Positions 43,949-52,457 of a stretch of 64,000 nucleotides of DNA are shown here, one piece after another; position 1 is the first letter of the stretch, and the number at the start of each line of letters is the position of its first letter. Where the stretch lies: positions 62,338 through 126,337 of the forward strand of contig NZ_VBSL01000005.1 of NCBI RefSeq assembly GCF_006149005.1. The letters run 5' to 3'. The notes under the pieces are model-generated. The model worked only from the letters and a program-made list of their open reading frames with translations. It did no database searches and was not told where the DNA came from. A program made the translations under genes and the position numbers. Origin of the DNA: Larkinella sp. C7. Its GTDB lineage: Bacteria; Bacteroidota; Bacteroidia; Cytophagales; Spirosomataceae.

Positions 43949-45001
43949 ATGAACGAGAACACAGAAAAATTGACGACTCAAGAGGGCAAACTGGTGTCGT
44001 TTGTGCCAGCCCAGCCCGTGGACGAAACCTGGCGGAAATCCATTCCGGCGCAGGTGTTTCTGAACCACTTCTTCGCGATTGATTTTCACATTCAACGACA
44101 AAACGACCTGTTCGATCTGCGTCGTTTTCCGCTCTTTCAGGACTTTGCGCCCGCCGTTTCCGACGAGCAGCGCAAGGCTTTGGAAAAGTTGCTACTCAAT
44201 AGCTGGAGTGCCGAATATGCACTTCGCATCACACCCGTGGTGAATGACAACCAGTACCTGCAAAGTTCGCTGCACTGGACCTTTCCGCAGGCCTATTACA
44301 GCGTTTTGTTCAGCGTACGGGCTTTTCTCCACACGATGGGAGAACCGGTCATCAATGAAGAGATCATTCGCCGACGCATCGGAAACATGGTTGTACGGGG
44401 CTATTATCCGGCTTCGGTGGGTTTCTACGCATCCGGCCCGTTGAATGGCTACCGGACGATGCGGTTGCCATTGGCGAAGTTCGACATTGCGAAACCGGAT
44501 CTGACGCTGCCTTCGCGCGAGTCGGCGGCCCAGATCGAGATTGCCCAGTTTCTGAAAACCTCCCGCGACCGGCGCATCAAAGCCCTGCGGCAGGCAATTC
44601 AGAACAATCCCAAAACCGCCTTGCGGAGTGCGCGGACGGGCAAGATTCTCCAAAAATTTGGCGCTGATCAGTACAAGCAACTGGGCAAACAGATTGGCTA
44701 CACCACCTATTTCGATGCGCTGAGCCGGTTGCGGATTTCGTCGAGCAACCGCGAAATCGAGCGGTTTGTCGAATCGGAGATCGATGTTCGGTTGTTTCAC
44801 GAGAGCCTGGTCAACATCGTATCGCACATCAATGCCGTTCACGAAGCCTACATTACCAAAGCACTCGGCTTGCAGGGGTATAAAAACCTGATTGCCAAAC
44901 TGCCCTCCTACCTTCAGGAAGGGTTCCTGCGCGATCGGCTAAACACGGTTATCGAACCGATGCTGCGGCCAGAACAACAGGAACTTCGGATTGCAGCGTA
45001 A
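43949..45001 (+). CDS. Cytoplasmic protein of unknown function
   Basis: A 350-residue soluble protein with no signal peptide or membrane helix and no family that I recognise. Residues about 100-135 (SSLHWTFPQAYYSVLFSVRAFLH) look like the helix of HEPN-type domains (AYYxxxxxxRAL), which would fit an RNase or scaffold role, but the catalytic R-x4-6-H is not evident. The second half is basic and helical (TSRDRRIKALRQAIQNNPKTALRSAR), suggesting nucleic-acid or membrane contact. It stands alone and ends at a strong terminator. The 360 bases before it hold the interrupted POTRA signal peptide and no other gene. Confidence 0.6.
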   Translation: MNENTEKLTTQEGKLVSFVPAQPVDETWRKSIPAQVFLNHFFAIDFHIQRQNDLFDLRRFPLFQDFAPAVSDEQRKALEKLLLNSWSAEYALRITPVVNDNQYLQSSLHWTFPQAYYSVLFSVRAFLHTMGEPVINEEIIRRRIGNMVVRGYYPASVGFYASGPLNGYRTMRLPLAKFDIAKPDLTLPSRESAAQIEIAQFLKTSRDRRIKALRQAIQNNPKTALRSARTGKILQKFGADQYKQLGKQIGYTTYFDALSRLRISSSNREIERFVESEIDVRLFHESLVNIVSHINAVHEAYITKALGLQGYKNLIAKLPSYLQEGFLRDRLNTVIEPMLRPEQQELRIAA

Positions 45002-45063
45002 AACCGTGTCTGGTTCATTCGCTGGCTTATCTTTTAGCTTCCTTTTCAGGAGACGGAATGACA

Positions 45064-45104
45064 ATAAAAAATCCCCGGCTGAAAAGTCGGGGATTTTTTA
45101 TTGT
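45064..45104. terminator. Bidirectional intrinsic terminator
   Basis: AAAAAATCCCCG pairs with CGGGGATTTTTT around a short loop, between the plus-strand unknown gene and the minus-strand response regulator. Confidence 0.88.
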
Positions 45105-45125
45105 CATTCGATAAGAACAGCCGGT

Positions 45126-45713
45126 TTAGTTGATGGAGACGAAAACTCCTTCATTCAGTTTTGCTCCGTACACATAAAACATAGCCCAATTCTTTTGGGA
45201 GAACGGTTTTGAAACCGGCAGGAAGTCAATACAATTGTCGAATAAAGCGCGATCAGAGAGGCAATGTTTTTTCTGATGCGACTGCCCGACACCAAAAGGA
45301 GTATTGATGGTTTCGAGCCAGTAGCGCCGGGTCATTTCCACGAACTGATAAAGCTCTTTTAATCTGACCGGTTTGATGACGTGTGAATTAGTCCCTGCCT
45401 CGTAGGAAAGAGCAATATCCGAAGGAGAATGGGAGTCACTTAACGTTAGTGCAGGAATCCACTTGAGTCGTTGATCTTGCCTCACCTGTCGCAAAGCCGA
45501 CAAACCGCCTAAGTCTCGTGCACTTAAATCCATCAGAATCAAATCGGGAAGAATACGACCAATTTGGTTCAGCCGGTCCAATAGAGCCTGCCCATTGAGA
45601 AAAAATTCGAGTTGGCAATGAGGACTTTTTTTACGAAAGGCTTTCACCAACAATCTGGAATAATTTTCATCTTCCTCCACAATGAGAGTTAAATGCGTTT
45701 GATTTAGAGGCAT
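45126..45713 (-). CDS. Single-domain response regulator with C-terminal extension
   Basis: A 195-residue receiver protein. The acidic cluster is EEDENY, the phospho-acceptor Asp lies in LILMDLSARDLGGL, and the conserved Lys is in VIKPVRL. The switch Ser/Thr is TLSDSHS. The start at 45713 (MPLNQTHLTLIVEEDENYSR) is preferred over the longer frame from 45767. The receiver spans about residues 8-125. The remaining 70 residues have no DNA-binding fold that I can see. The pattern is that of the Rcp1-like receivers common in Cytophagales, often driven by hybrid kinases elsewhere in the genome. No kinase is adjacent. Confidence 0.8.
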   Translation of the reverse strand: MPLNQTHLTLIVEEDENYSRLLVKAFRKKSPHCQLEFFLNGQALLDRLNQIGRILPDLILMDLSARDLGGLSALRQVRQDQRLKWIPALTLSDSHSPSDIALSYEAGTNSHVIKPVRLKELYQFVEMTRRYWLETINTPFGVGQSHQKKHCLSDRALFDNCIDFLPVSKPFSQKNWAMFYVYGAKLNEGVFVSIN

Positions 45714-45799
45714 GATGTCGATGGCGATCTGGGTAAAGGTAGACAATTTCACGTCATCTCCCCACAACTAACCGAAATGGGTCCTTTATACGAAGTATT

Positions 45800-46363
45800 T
45801 TATTTACTTTCCAGATACAATCGGCATTTTTCCAGATACTGACCAACCGGCGGCATTTCCACCTCCGTTTCCTTGGCAAGTTCATCCCAGCCCCGGACCT
45901 GCAAAATTCCCCGAAAATACGGATTGGCCTCAAATGCCTGAGCTTCCTCCGCCGACATCGGTCCGCCCTGAAATTCCAGCGTTTTCAGACTGGCTTCCGA
46001 GAGTTTGTCGAAATAGGCCGGATGCTTAAAGGTCAAATACCGCTTTGCATTGACGTGTTGCTCAATCAGTTGGGCGATTTTTTCCGAAAAACCGCGTTCC
46101 CGCAGCCAGTCTGCTCCCAGCTTTTCATGATCGACACGACCGTACTCATCCATATGATCTTCCGCCAGCTCTGACGGCAGCAAATGACCAATATCGTGTA
46201 GAAAAGCCGCAATGATCGTTTCATCGTCGGCCCCGGCACGCTCGGCCAGCATCGCCGATTGCAGCATGTGTTCCAGTTGCGAAACGGGCTCCCCGTAATA
46301 ATCATCCGACCCATGCTGATCAAACAGCTGGGTGATTTCAGTAATTGTCTGCTCGGTATTCAT
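45800..46363 (-). CDS. PhnZ-like HD-domain mixed-valent diiron oxygenase
   Basis: A 187-residue HD-superfamily protein. YYGEPVSQLEHMLQSA keeps the Tyr and Glu of the PhnZ substrate loop. AAFLHDIGHLL is the HD metal motif and HEKLGADWL and EQHVNAKRYL supply further ligands. FQGGPMSAEEAQAFE is specific to the phosphonate-associated HD oxygenases. PhnZ cleaves 2-amino-1-hydroxyethylphosphonate to glycine and phosphate with O2. The usual partner PhnY is not in the window, so the substrate could differ. It lies between susD and the response regulator on the same strand. Confidence 0.82.
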   Translation of the reverse strand: MNTEQTITEITQLFDQHGSDDYYGEPVSQLEHMLQSAMLAERAGADDETIIAAFLHDIGHLLPSELAEDHMDEYGRVDHEKLGADWLRERGFSEKIAQLIEQHVNAKRYLTFKHPAYFDKLSEASLKTLEFQGGPMSAEEAQAFEANPYFRGILQVRGWDELAKETEVEMPPVGQYLEKCRLYLESK

Positions 46364-46374
46364 TTTTTGAATGA

Positions 46375-46458
46375 GTGAATGAGTGATTGAGCGATTGAGT
46401 GAATAGGGTGCCAGGAAGCCGGCAGGTTATTCACTCAATCGCTCAATCACTCATTCAC
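46375..46458. repeat. 31-base perfect inverted repeat after susD
   Basis: The arm 46375-46405 pairs perfectly with 46428-46458 around a 22-base loop. The arms iterate the words GAGTGAAT and GAGTGATTGAGCGATT. It ends six bases before the last base of the susD stop codon and precedes the HD oxygenase gene. Confidence 0.88.
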
Positions 46459-46464
46459 AATTAA

Positions 46465-47946
46465 TTATTTGTCCCACCATACGGCGGTGTTGATATCGTT
46501 AACGCCCTGGCGGGCGATGGCTTCTTCAACAGAAGCTTTGTTGAGGCTCAGTTCCGAACTTGGATACGGAAACCGAACCGGAACCTTGTTGCCGTTCAGA
46601 TTCGACGGGCCCGGTTTGATAGCGGGGAAACCCGTCCGGCGCCAGTCGAACCACCCTTCCAGACCGCTGTAAAATAACGCAATCCATTTCTGAGTTCCAA
46701 TCAATTCGAGGGCTTTTGCGTCGGTGAAAGCCACATCCGCCTGAGCCAGGTAGCCCGCCGGAACGTCCATACCGTAATAGCCGAAGGAGGCTGCAATGCC
46801 TTTTTCATAATAGCTTTTGGCATCGCCGGTAATCATTTTTTTCTGGGCGGCTTCGGCCAGAATGAACTGCAGTTCGGCGTAGGTCATGATAATGCCCTTG
46901 GCAATGTTCAGGTTAGCCTCGGTCGGCGTACCAAAACCGTCGATGTAATACGTGGCTCCCACCCGCGAAACGTTCTGAGCACCCCCATTATAGGTCAGGG
47001 CCGAGTTATCGTCCAGACCATTGGGCACGCCGACGTAGGCGGGTTTTCCGGCGGTCACCGACGCCACCGTTGGGCGGGCAAAAATCGCCAGACGCGGGTC
47101 ATTCAATTGGATCAGTTTATCGCCCAGCGTTTTGCTCAACCGAAACTCATCGAACGAACCCACCCGCGCGGTGTAGAGCGGAAACTGATTCGGAACCGTC
47201 GGCAGATATCGCAAAGCCGCATTGTCCGTGTTGCTCGTAAAAATCGGCGTCGTCGTTGGGTTGCTGACAATGGCCTGCAAATCCGCTTTGACATCGCGCT
47301 TGTTCGAAATCCGCATCAGATACCGTACCCGGAGCGAATTGGCCATTTTCTTCCATTTCGTTACGTCACCCCCAAACAGAATATCCCCGTTGACGACGCC
47401 ATTTTCGGGGGCCAGCAACGCACTGGCATCGGCCAGGTCTTTCAATATCCCGTTGTAAATCGTTTCCTGGGTATCGTATTTCGGGAAATAGGCCATCTCT
47501 TTGCCTTTGGTGGCTTCCGTATAGGGCGCATCGCCGTAGGCATCCGTCACCAGCGACATCATCCATGACTTCATCACCAGCGCAATGCCCTGGTAGTTTT
47601 TCTGAACCGGCGTCGTACTGGACGCGATGTTGTACATGTTCTGCACTTCCCGAAGCGTCGAATACGTCGTGTTCCAGATTCCATTCTGTTCCCCCCACAG
47701 ATACCGGTCTTCGTTTACAAACTGAATTTTGGCCGTATACTGCATGACGCTGTTGCCAATGCCCCAGGCCGTCCCCATGTTCTCGTTGACCGTCGACCGG
47801 ATGATGTTCGGCAGAAGCAGATCCGCCGTGACGGTATTCGGAACGTTGGGGTTGGTATTGATCTCTTCAAATTCATTGTCGCAGGACGTGCTACCGGCAA
47901 TCAGCAGGGTCAGGCAGGCGATTAATTTAAGATATGTTTTTTTCAT
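46465..47946 (-). CDS. susD: SusD/RagB-type outer-membrane lipoprotein
   Basis: A 493-residue surface lipoprotein. MKKTYLKLIACLTLLIAGSTSCDNEF contains the lipobox (GSTSC). EINTNPNVPN and NPLF-type segments, ITYAELQFILAEAA and WIALFYSGLEGWFDWRRTGFP match the SusD-like_2 group (PF12771), which has a TPR-based ligand-binding fold. It should sit as a lid on the SusC transporter encoded just upstream. No glycosidase, sulfatase or peptidase is linked, so the imported nutrient cannot be guessed. In this SusD subgroup both glycans and peptides are imported. Confidence 0.93.
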   Translation of the reverse strand: MKKTYLKLIACLTLLIAGSTSCDNEFEEINTNPNVPNTVTADLLLPNIIRSTVNENMGTAWGIGNSVMQYTAKIQFVNEDRYLWGEQNGIWNTTYSTLREVQNMYNIASSTTPVQKNYQGIALVMKSWMMSLVTDAYGDAPYTEATKGKEMAYFPKYDTQETIYNGILKDLADASALLAPENGVVNGDILFGGDVTKWKKMANSLRVRYLMRISNKRDVKADLQAIVSNPTTTPIFTSNTDNAALRYLPTVPNQFPLYTARVGSFDEFRLSKTLGDKLIQLNDPRLAIFARPTVASVTAGKPAYVGVPNGLDDNSALTYNGGAQNVSRVGATYYIDGFGTPTEANLNIAKGIIMTYAELQFILAEAAQKKMITGDAKSYYEKGIAASFGYYGMDVPAGYLAQADVAFTDAKALELIGTQKWIALFYSGLEGWFDWRRTGFPAIKPGPSNLNGNKVPVRFPYPSSELSLNKASVEEAIARQGVNDINTAVWWDK

Positions 47947-47980
47947 CGAAGTAATGGCTTAAAAGGTGCATGGCTGAATG

Positions 47981-48105
47981 GTCAGATGGTTCTGATGGCT
48001 GGGTGGTTAAATGGTTCTGATGGCTGGATGGGTATGGAAATATCCATCCATTTTTAACCATTAAAACCATTTATCCATCTTTAACCATCAAAACCGTTTA
48101 ACCCT
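47981..48105. repeat. Word-iterated imperfect inverted repeat between susC and susD
   Basis: The left half repeats ATGGTTCTGATGGCTGG and the right half is an imperfect reverse complement rich in TTAACCATTAAAACCA. It fills the 166-base gap from the susC stop to the susD start. A hairpin here could reduce read-through and set the SusC:SusD ratio. Confidence 0.65.
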
Positions 48106-48112
48106 CAAGCAA

Positions 48113-51100
48113 TTATAAATTAAACGACAGGTTAACACCGTAGTTACGCGCCGACGGAATGGCGACCGATTCCGAACCCGGAATGATGGTTCCGCCCGAT
48201 ACCGAAGCGGTTTCCGGATCGATGTGCGGCACTTTGGTCCACAGGAACAGGTTGCGGCCCACCAGCGAAACCGTTACGTTCCGAAACGGCAGTTTTCTGC
48301 CCATGATCGAGTTCGGCAGCGAATAGCCCAGTTTCACTTCGCGCAACTTGGTAAACGACGCATCGAAAATGGCGTCTTCCAGCACCCGGCGACCCAGCGT
48401 AAAGGCCGTATGCCACTCGCGGGCCGAGATCCGGCGGGCATTGGTGGCAAACTGCCCTTCACCGGTTTTCACCACACCCGGCACCACATAATACGTCCCG
48501 GCCGGTGCATTGGTAAACGTCCTGTCAACCGAGTTGTCGTAATAGCCATTCTCACGGCCCTGCAGGGTTTCGACCAACTGACCTGCTTCACGCCCCACCA
48601 CATACGTATGTGAATAAACTTCTCCGCCTTTGCGAATATCGAACAGGAAGCTCAGGTTAAAGCCCTTGTATTTGAACGAGTTGTTGATCCCCGCCAGCCA
48701 GTCCGGGTTGTAATTGCCCAGCTTTTGCAGGGTCGTCGTCGAAATCGGCCGGCCATCGGCGGTGATCACCATCTGGCCCACATTCTGGCCGGTTGGGTCA
48801 TAATACGGGCTTTTCGGATCGCTGCTGACGCGCTCGTAGGCGTAGCCGTACATGTCACCCATGCGCTCGTTGACCCGGGCCTGCACCGAGAAATACCGGC
48901 TGGCCAGTTCATAGGTCGAAACGCCGTTGGCCAGTTCGAGCACCTTGCTGCGGTTGCGCGAGAAATTGACGTTCATGTCCCAGCGGAAACCAATGTTATC
49001 CATCCGGATCGGCGTCAGGTTCAGCATCACCTCAATCCCGTTGTTCTGAATCCGGCCCGCATTCTGCACAATCTGGCTGTAACCCGTGGTGCCCGAAAGC
49101 GGCAGGAAGATGATCTGGTTTTTACTGATCGTGTTGTAGTAGGTGAAGTCCAGACCCACCCGGTTTTTCAAAAACCGCAGATCAAAACCGTATTCCTGCG
49201 AACTGCTGATTTCCGGTTTCAGGCTCAGGTTCGGAATCCGCGTCGATTCGCTGAAGGTCGGCGTTGTTCCCCAGGGTGTTCCCGGGTTGAAAGGCTGCGA
49301 AAACTGATACGGTTCGGTATCATTTCCAACCTGCGCATAGCCCGCCCGAACTTTGGCGAACGATACCCATTCCGGCAGTTTCACCCAGTCGCTCACCACC
49401 GCACTCAGCGTTCCCGACCAGTAGAAATACGAATTATCGGCCATGCCAGCCACACCCTGCGGCAAGGTCAGCGTGCTCGACCAGTCGTTCCGGCCCGTCA
49501 TTTCCAGCGTTAATTTATCGAGATACGTCAATTGGGCCGATGCAAACATACTGTTGATCCGGCGATCGGAGCGGTTTTGCGAGTATTCGAGCGGAACCCG
49601 GCTGTTGTTCAGGCTATAAACGCCCGGAACCGTCAACTGGGGCGCAAAATTGTCGATGTAATCGTACTTGTTCAGCCGTTGATTTCCACCCAATGTGCCG
49701 CTGAGCGTAAAGGCGTCATTGAGTCGTTTGTCCACCAGAAACAACAGATCGGTGTTGCGCTCCATCGTTTTCACGGCTTCGCGCCGGTACGAACCATACG
49801 GATACCGCTGCGTACTGAACGCCCGCTGGCGCACCCGCAGTTCATCCTGGTAATCGACCTGCGTCCGGCCCTGCACCGACAGCCAATCCGTCAGTTGATA
49901 CGACAGTGTGACGTTTCCGATCACCCGGTTGATGTCCTGACCGTTGGTGTTTTCGTACATGTTAAAGTACGGGTTGTCGTGGTAGTTATAGTTGAAGTTG
50001 AACTGCTGGATGCCTTCCAGACCCGGTTGCCAGTAGTTCCGCATCGACGCCATGTCGATGTGACGGCCCCACCAGCAGTTGAGCAAATACATGATGTTTT
50101 CCGTTCCGTAGCTCAGGTTCGGGCGGTTGTCGCTGTGGTTGCGGATGTAACTCACATTCGTCCGCGCCGTGAAGCGGTCGGTCAGTTTGTAACCGGCATT
50201 GACGTTGAAAGTATTCCGCGTCAAATCCGTGTTCGGAACAAAGCCTTTCTGATCCAGGTTGGTAAACGACATCCGGAAATCGCCCTTGTCGTTGCTGCCC
50301 GTTACGGCAACGTTATTGGTTACGATGCGACCGGTTTCGAAGAAATCGCGGATGCTGTTCGGGTGGGCAATGAACGGCGTGGGTGTGGCCACACCAGGGC
50401 CACCCGGCACTTTCGTGTCACCGGCCCGGTAGCCTTTATCGGTGGGCGAATCGTGCTGAACGATCAGCCGACCGTCCATCTTGGGTCCCCAGCTTTCATC
50501 GACGCCATCGCGCAAACCACCACCGGAACCGTCTTTGAAGGCGAATTCGCCATTCAAACCCTGCCCATAAACATTCTGATAATCAGGCAGTCGCAGAACA
50601 GACTCAAACGTCACGTTGGAGTTGACACTGACGCCGATGCCCTTGGTGCCCTTGCCGGTTTTGGTCGTGATCACCACCACGCCGTTGGCCGCCCGCGAAC
50701 CGTAGAGGGCCGTGGCGCTGGCTCCTTTCAGAACCGTCATCGTTTCGACGTCGTCCGGATTGATAAAACCGGCCCCGTTTCCGTAGTCGGCATCCTGGTT
50801 GTTACGCCCCGATGAACCGACGAAGTTGTTGTTGATCGGCAAACCGTCGATCACAAACAGCGGCTGGTTGGCGTTGATGTTCAGCGACTTTTCGCCCCGG
50901 ATCGTGATCCGCGACGAGCCGCCGATCCCGGATGGACTGTTGACGACGGTCACCCCCGCAATCTTTCCCGCCAGCTGGCTCACCAGGTTGGTTTCGCGGG
51001 CTTGCGAAAGCGCCGAATTGTCGATTTTCTGGGTTACATAGCCGAGGTTGCGTTGCTGTTTGGAAATACCCAAGGCCGTTACGACTACTTCGTTCAGGGC

Positions 51101-51436
51101 TTGTGTAGAAACCGTCAGGGTAACATTGATTGTCGTTTTAGAACCGACCGGTACTTCCTGCGCTTCAAAACCGATAAAAGAATAAATCAAAACCGATGAC
51201 GGATTCGGAACGTTCAGTGTATACGTTCCGTCGGTGCGGGTGGTCGTACCGGACGTGGTGCCTTTCACCAGAATCGAAACGCCCGGCAGCGCCTGCCCGC
51301 CTTCCGACGATACAACCTTGCCGCTAATGGTCTGGGCCAGCATTGGCAGGCCCATCAATAAAATAGCCAGTGTCAGGACAGCCCGACGATAACTGACCCT
51401 TCCTGACCGAATCGAAGAAGGTAGCTTTTGTGTCAT
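48113..51436 (-). CDS. susC: SusC/RagA-type TonB-linked outer-membrane transporter
   Basis: A 1107-residue exported protein with the full family architecture. It has a signal peptide (to about residue 35), a CarboxypepD_reg-like domain (ISGKVVSSEGGQALPGVSILVKG) and the SusC signature plug (ITIRGEKSLN, PLFVIDGLPINN, ALYGSRAANGVVVITTKTG). A 22-strand-type barrel follows, ending GVNLSFNL with a C-terminal aromatic-type strand. It imports a ligand captured by the adjacent SusD. A TACTTTTG box at 51518-51511 on the minus strand, about 75 bases before the start, is the likely -7 element. Confidence 0.95.
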   Translation of the reverse strand: MTQKLPSSIRSGRVSYRRAVLTLAILLMGLPMLAQTISGKVVSSEGGQALPGVSILVKGTTSGTTTRTDGTYTLNVPNPSSVLIYSFIGFEAQEVPVGSKTTINVTLTVSTQALNEVVVTALGISKQQRNLGYVTQKIDNSALSQARETNLVSQLAGKIAGVTVVNSPSGIGGSSRITIRGEKSLNINANQPLFVIDGLPINNNFVGSSGRNNQDADYGNGAGFINPDDVETMTVLKGASATALYGSRAANGVVVITTKTGKGTKGIGVSVNSNVTFESVLRLPDYQNVYGQGLNGEFAFKDGSGGGLRDGVDESWGPKMDGRLIVQHDSPTDKGYRAGDTKVPGGPGVATPTPFIAHPNSIRDFFETGRIVTNNVAVTGSNDKGDFRMSFTNLDQKGFVPNTDLTRNTFNVNAGYKLTDRFTARTNVSYIRNHSDNRPNLSYGTENIMYLLNCWWGRHIDMASMRNYWQPGLEGIQQFNFNYNYHDNPYFNMYENTNGQDINRVIGNVTLSYQLTDWLSVQGRTQVDYQDELRVRQRAFSTQRYPYGSYRREAVKTMERNTDLLFLVDKRLNDAFTLSGTLGGNQRLNKYDYIDNFAPQLTVPGVYSLNNSRVPLEYSQNRSDRRINSMFASAQLTYLDKLTLEMTGRNDWSSTLTLPQGVAGMADNSYFYWSGTLSAVVSDWVKLPEWVSFAKVRAGYAQVGNDTEPYQFSQPFNPGTPWGTTPTFSESTRIPNLSLKPEISSSQEYGFDLRFLKNRVGLDFTYYNTISKNQIIFLPLSGTTGYSQIVQNAGRIQNNGIEVMLNLTPIRMDNIGFRWDMNVNFSRNRSKVLELANGVSTYELASRYFSVQARVNERMGDMYGYAYERVSSDPKSPYYDPTGQNVGQMVITADGRPISTTTLQKLGNYNPDWLAGINNSFKYKGFNLSFLFDIRKGGEVYSHTYVVGREAGQLVETLQGRENGYYDNSVDRTFTNAPAGTYYVVPGVVKTGEGQFATNARRISAREWHTAFTLGRRVLEDAIFDASFTKLREVKLGYSLPNSIMGRKLPFRNVTVSLVGRNLFLWTKVPHIDPETASVSGGTIIPGSESVAIPSARNYGVNLSFNL

Positions 51437-51510
51437 AGTGTAGTTTGGATGTTCCGGTTTGCGGAAAGTTAAACGATGGATAAGAAACGATGGATCCTTT
51501 TACGAAACCG

Positions 51511-51518
51511 CAAAAGTA
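51511..51518 (-). promoter_or_regulatory. -7 box upstream of susC
   Basis: TACTTTTG on the minus strand fits TAnnTTTG; no convincing -33 element is seen. The rest of the 368-base divergent region up to 51804 is strikingly A/T-rich (about 51570-51720) and should hold the promoter of the eCIS operon, but no consensus box stands out there. Confidence 0.4.
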
Positions 51519-51804
51519 CCCGGCACTTGTGTCGGAATTGTTACCGAATTATGAACTTTATACTACCCAGGGAAAGAATAATACAAAATTTGCCATATAC
51601 CCTGATTAGCAGCATAAATAAGGGGTTCTGTTTTAAAATTAAAAATAGTATATCGAATTACTTAAAAAAATATTTGAATAATTCGGAAAAGCCTTCGGCG
51701 CAAAATGACCGCTTAATTAACGGTTTGCCGTTAAATAAATGCTTCATGGGTTCTGAACAGCAGGATGAATACCTTTCTGTCCGGTCCTAAACCTCTGTCA
51801 TGCT

Positions 51805-52404
51805 ATGGTCTATGAAGCGTTGGAATTGATCCGCTCCGAACTGGAGACGTATGTAAAACCGCTCGCGGATGGCATAACGGTCAATCTGGGCAGCATTGCC
51901 GCGGTTGCCGGCACGCAGGCCAACACGATTCTGATCGGTTTGGTCCATCTTGAAGAAGAAGCCACGCTCAAAAATACCAGCCCTTACCAGCGCAACAGCC
52001 TCACCGGTGGTTTCGACCTCCGGAACCCGCCCGTTTTCCTGAATCTCTACGTGTTGATCAGTGCCAATTATTCGGGAAGTGGTGACTACGAAACCGCCCT
52101 GAAACTGCTCTCGCGAACGGTTCAGTGTTTTCAGCAAAAAAACCAGTTTACAATTGCCAACACCCTCACCGACAAGATCTTCGACGACCCCCGGGCCCTG
52201 ATGCTGCGCATGACCGTCGAGTTGTACAGCCTCTCGTTCGAGAAACTGAATCAACTTTGGGGAACCCTCGGCGGCAAGCAGGTGCCATCGGTCGTGTATA
52301 AAGTACGGGTCGTGGAAGAACAGGCCGAAGGGCAACTTGGCACCGGAACCCAGATTCTGTCGATTGAAGGCATTCGAAAACCGATCCCGGTTTCTTCGGA
52401 GTAA
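51805..52404 (+). CDS. eCIS cap/tube-terminator protein, DUF4255 (Pvc16-type)
   Basis: A 199-residue cytoplasmic protein whose N-terminal 180 residues match DUF4255/Pvc16_N: VYEALELIRSELETYV, IGLVHLEEEATLKN, NPPVFLNLYVLISANY and YETALKLLSRTVQCFQQ. In the Afp and PVC particles this protein (Afp16/Pvc16) caps the distal end and fixes tube length. Here it is the first gene of the operon, as in several Bacteroidota eCIS loci, instead of the last as in Afp. It is followed after 53 bases by an unrecognised gene and then the sheath. Confidence 0.87.
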   Translation: MVYEALELIRSELETYVKPLADGITVNLGSIAAVAGTQANTILIGLVHLEEEATLKNTSPYQRNSLTGGFDLRNPPVFLNLYVLISANYSGSGDYETALKLLSRTVQCFQQKNQFTIANTLTDKIFDDPRALMLRMTVELYSLSFEKLNQLWGTLGGKQVPSVVYKVRVVEEQAEGQLGTGTQILSIEGIRKPIPVSSE

Positions 52405-52457
52405 ACGTCCTTCGCAACCTGACTCCCTTTCATCCTCACCTCTTTACGCTTTTCCCG

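Noticed and set aside
49532-50815. 427-codon frame antisense to susC
   Set aside because: It is a shadow frame caused by third-position GC. The susC frame is complete and strongly supported.
51476-51790. 104-codon plus-strand frame upstream of the eCIS operon
   Set aside because: It lies in the A/T-rich divergent regulatory region, and its translation is Lys/Asn/Ile-rich with no domain. It is better read as promoter DNA.
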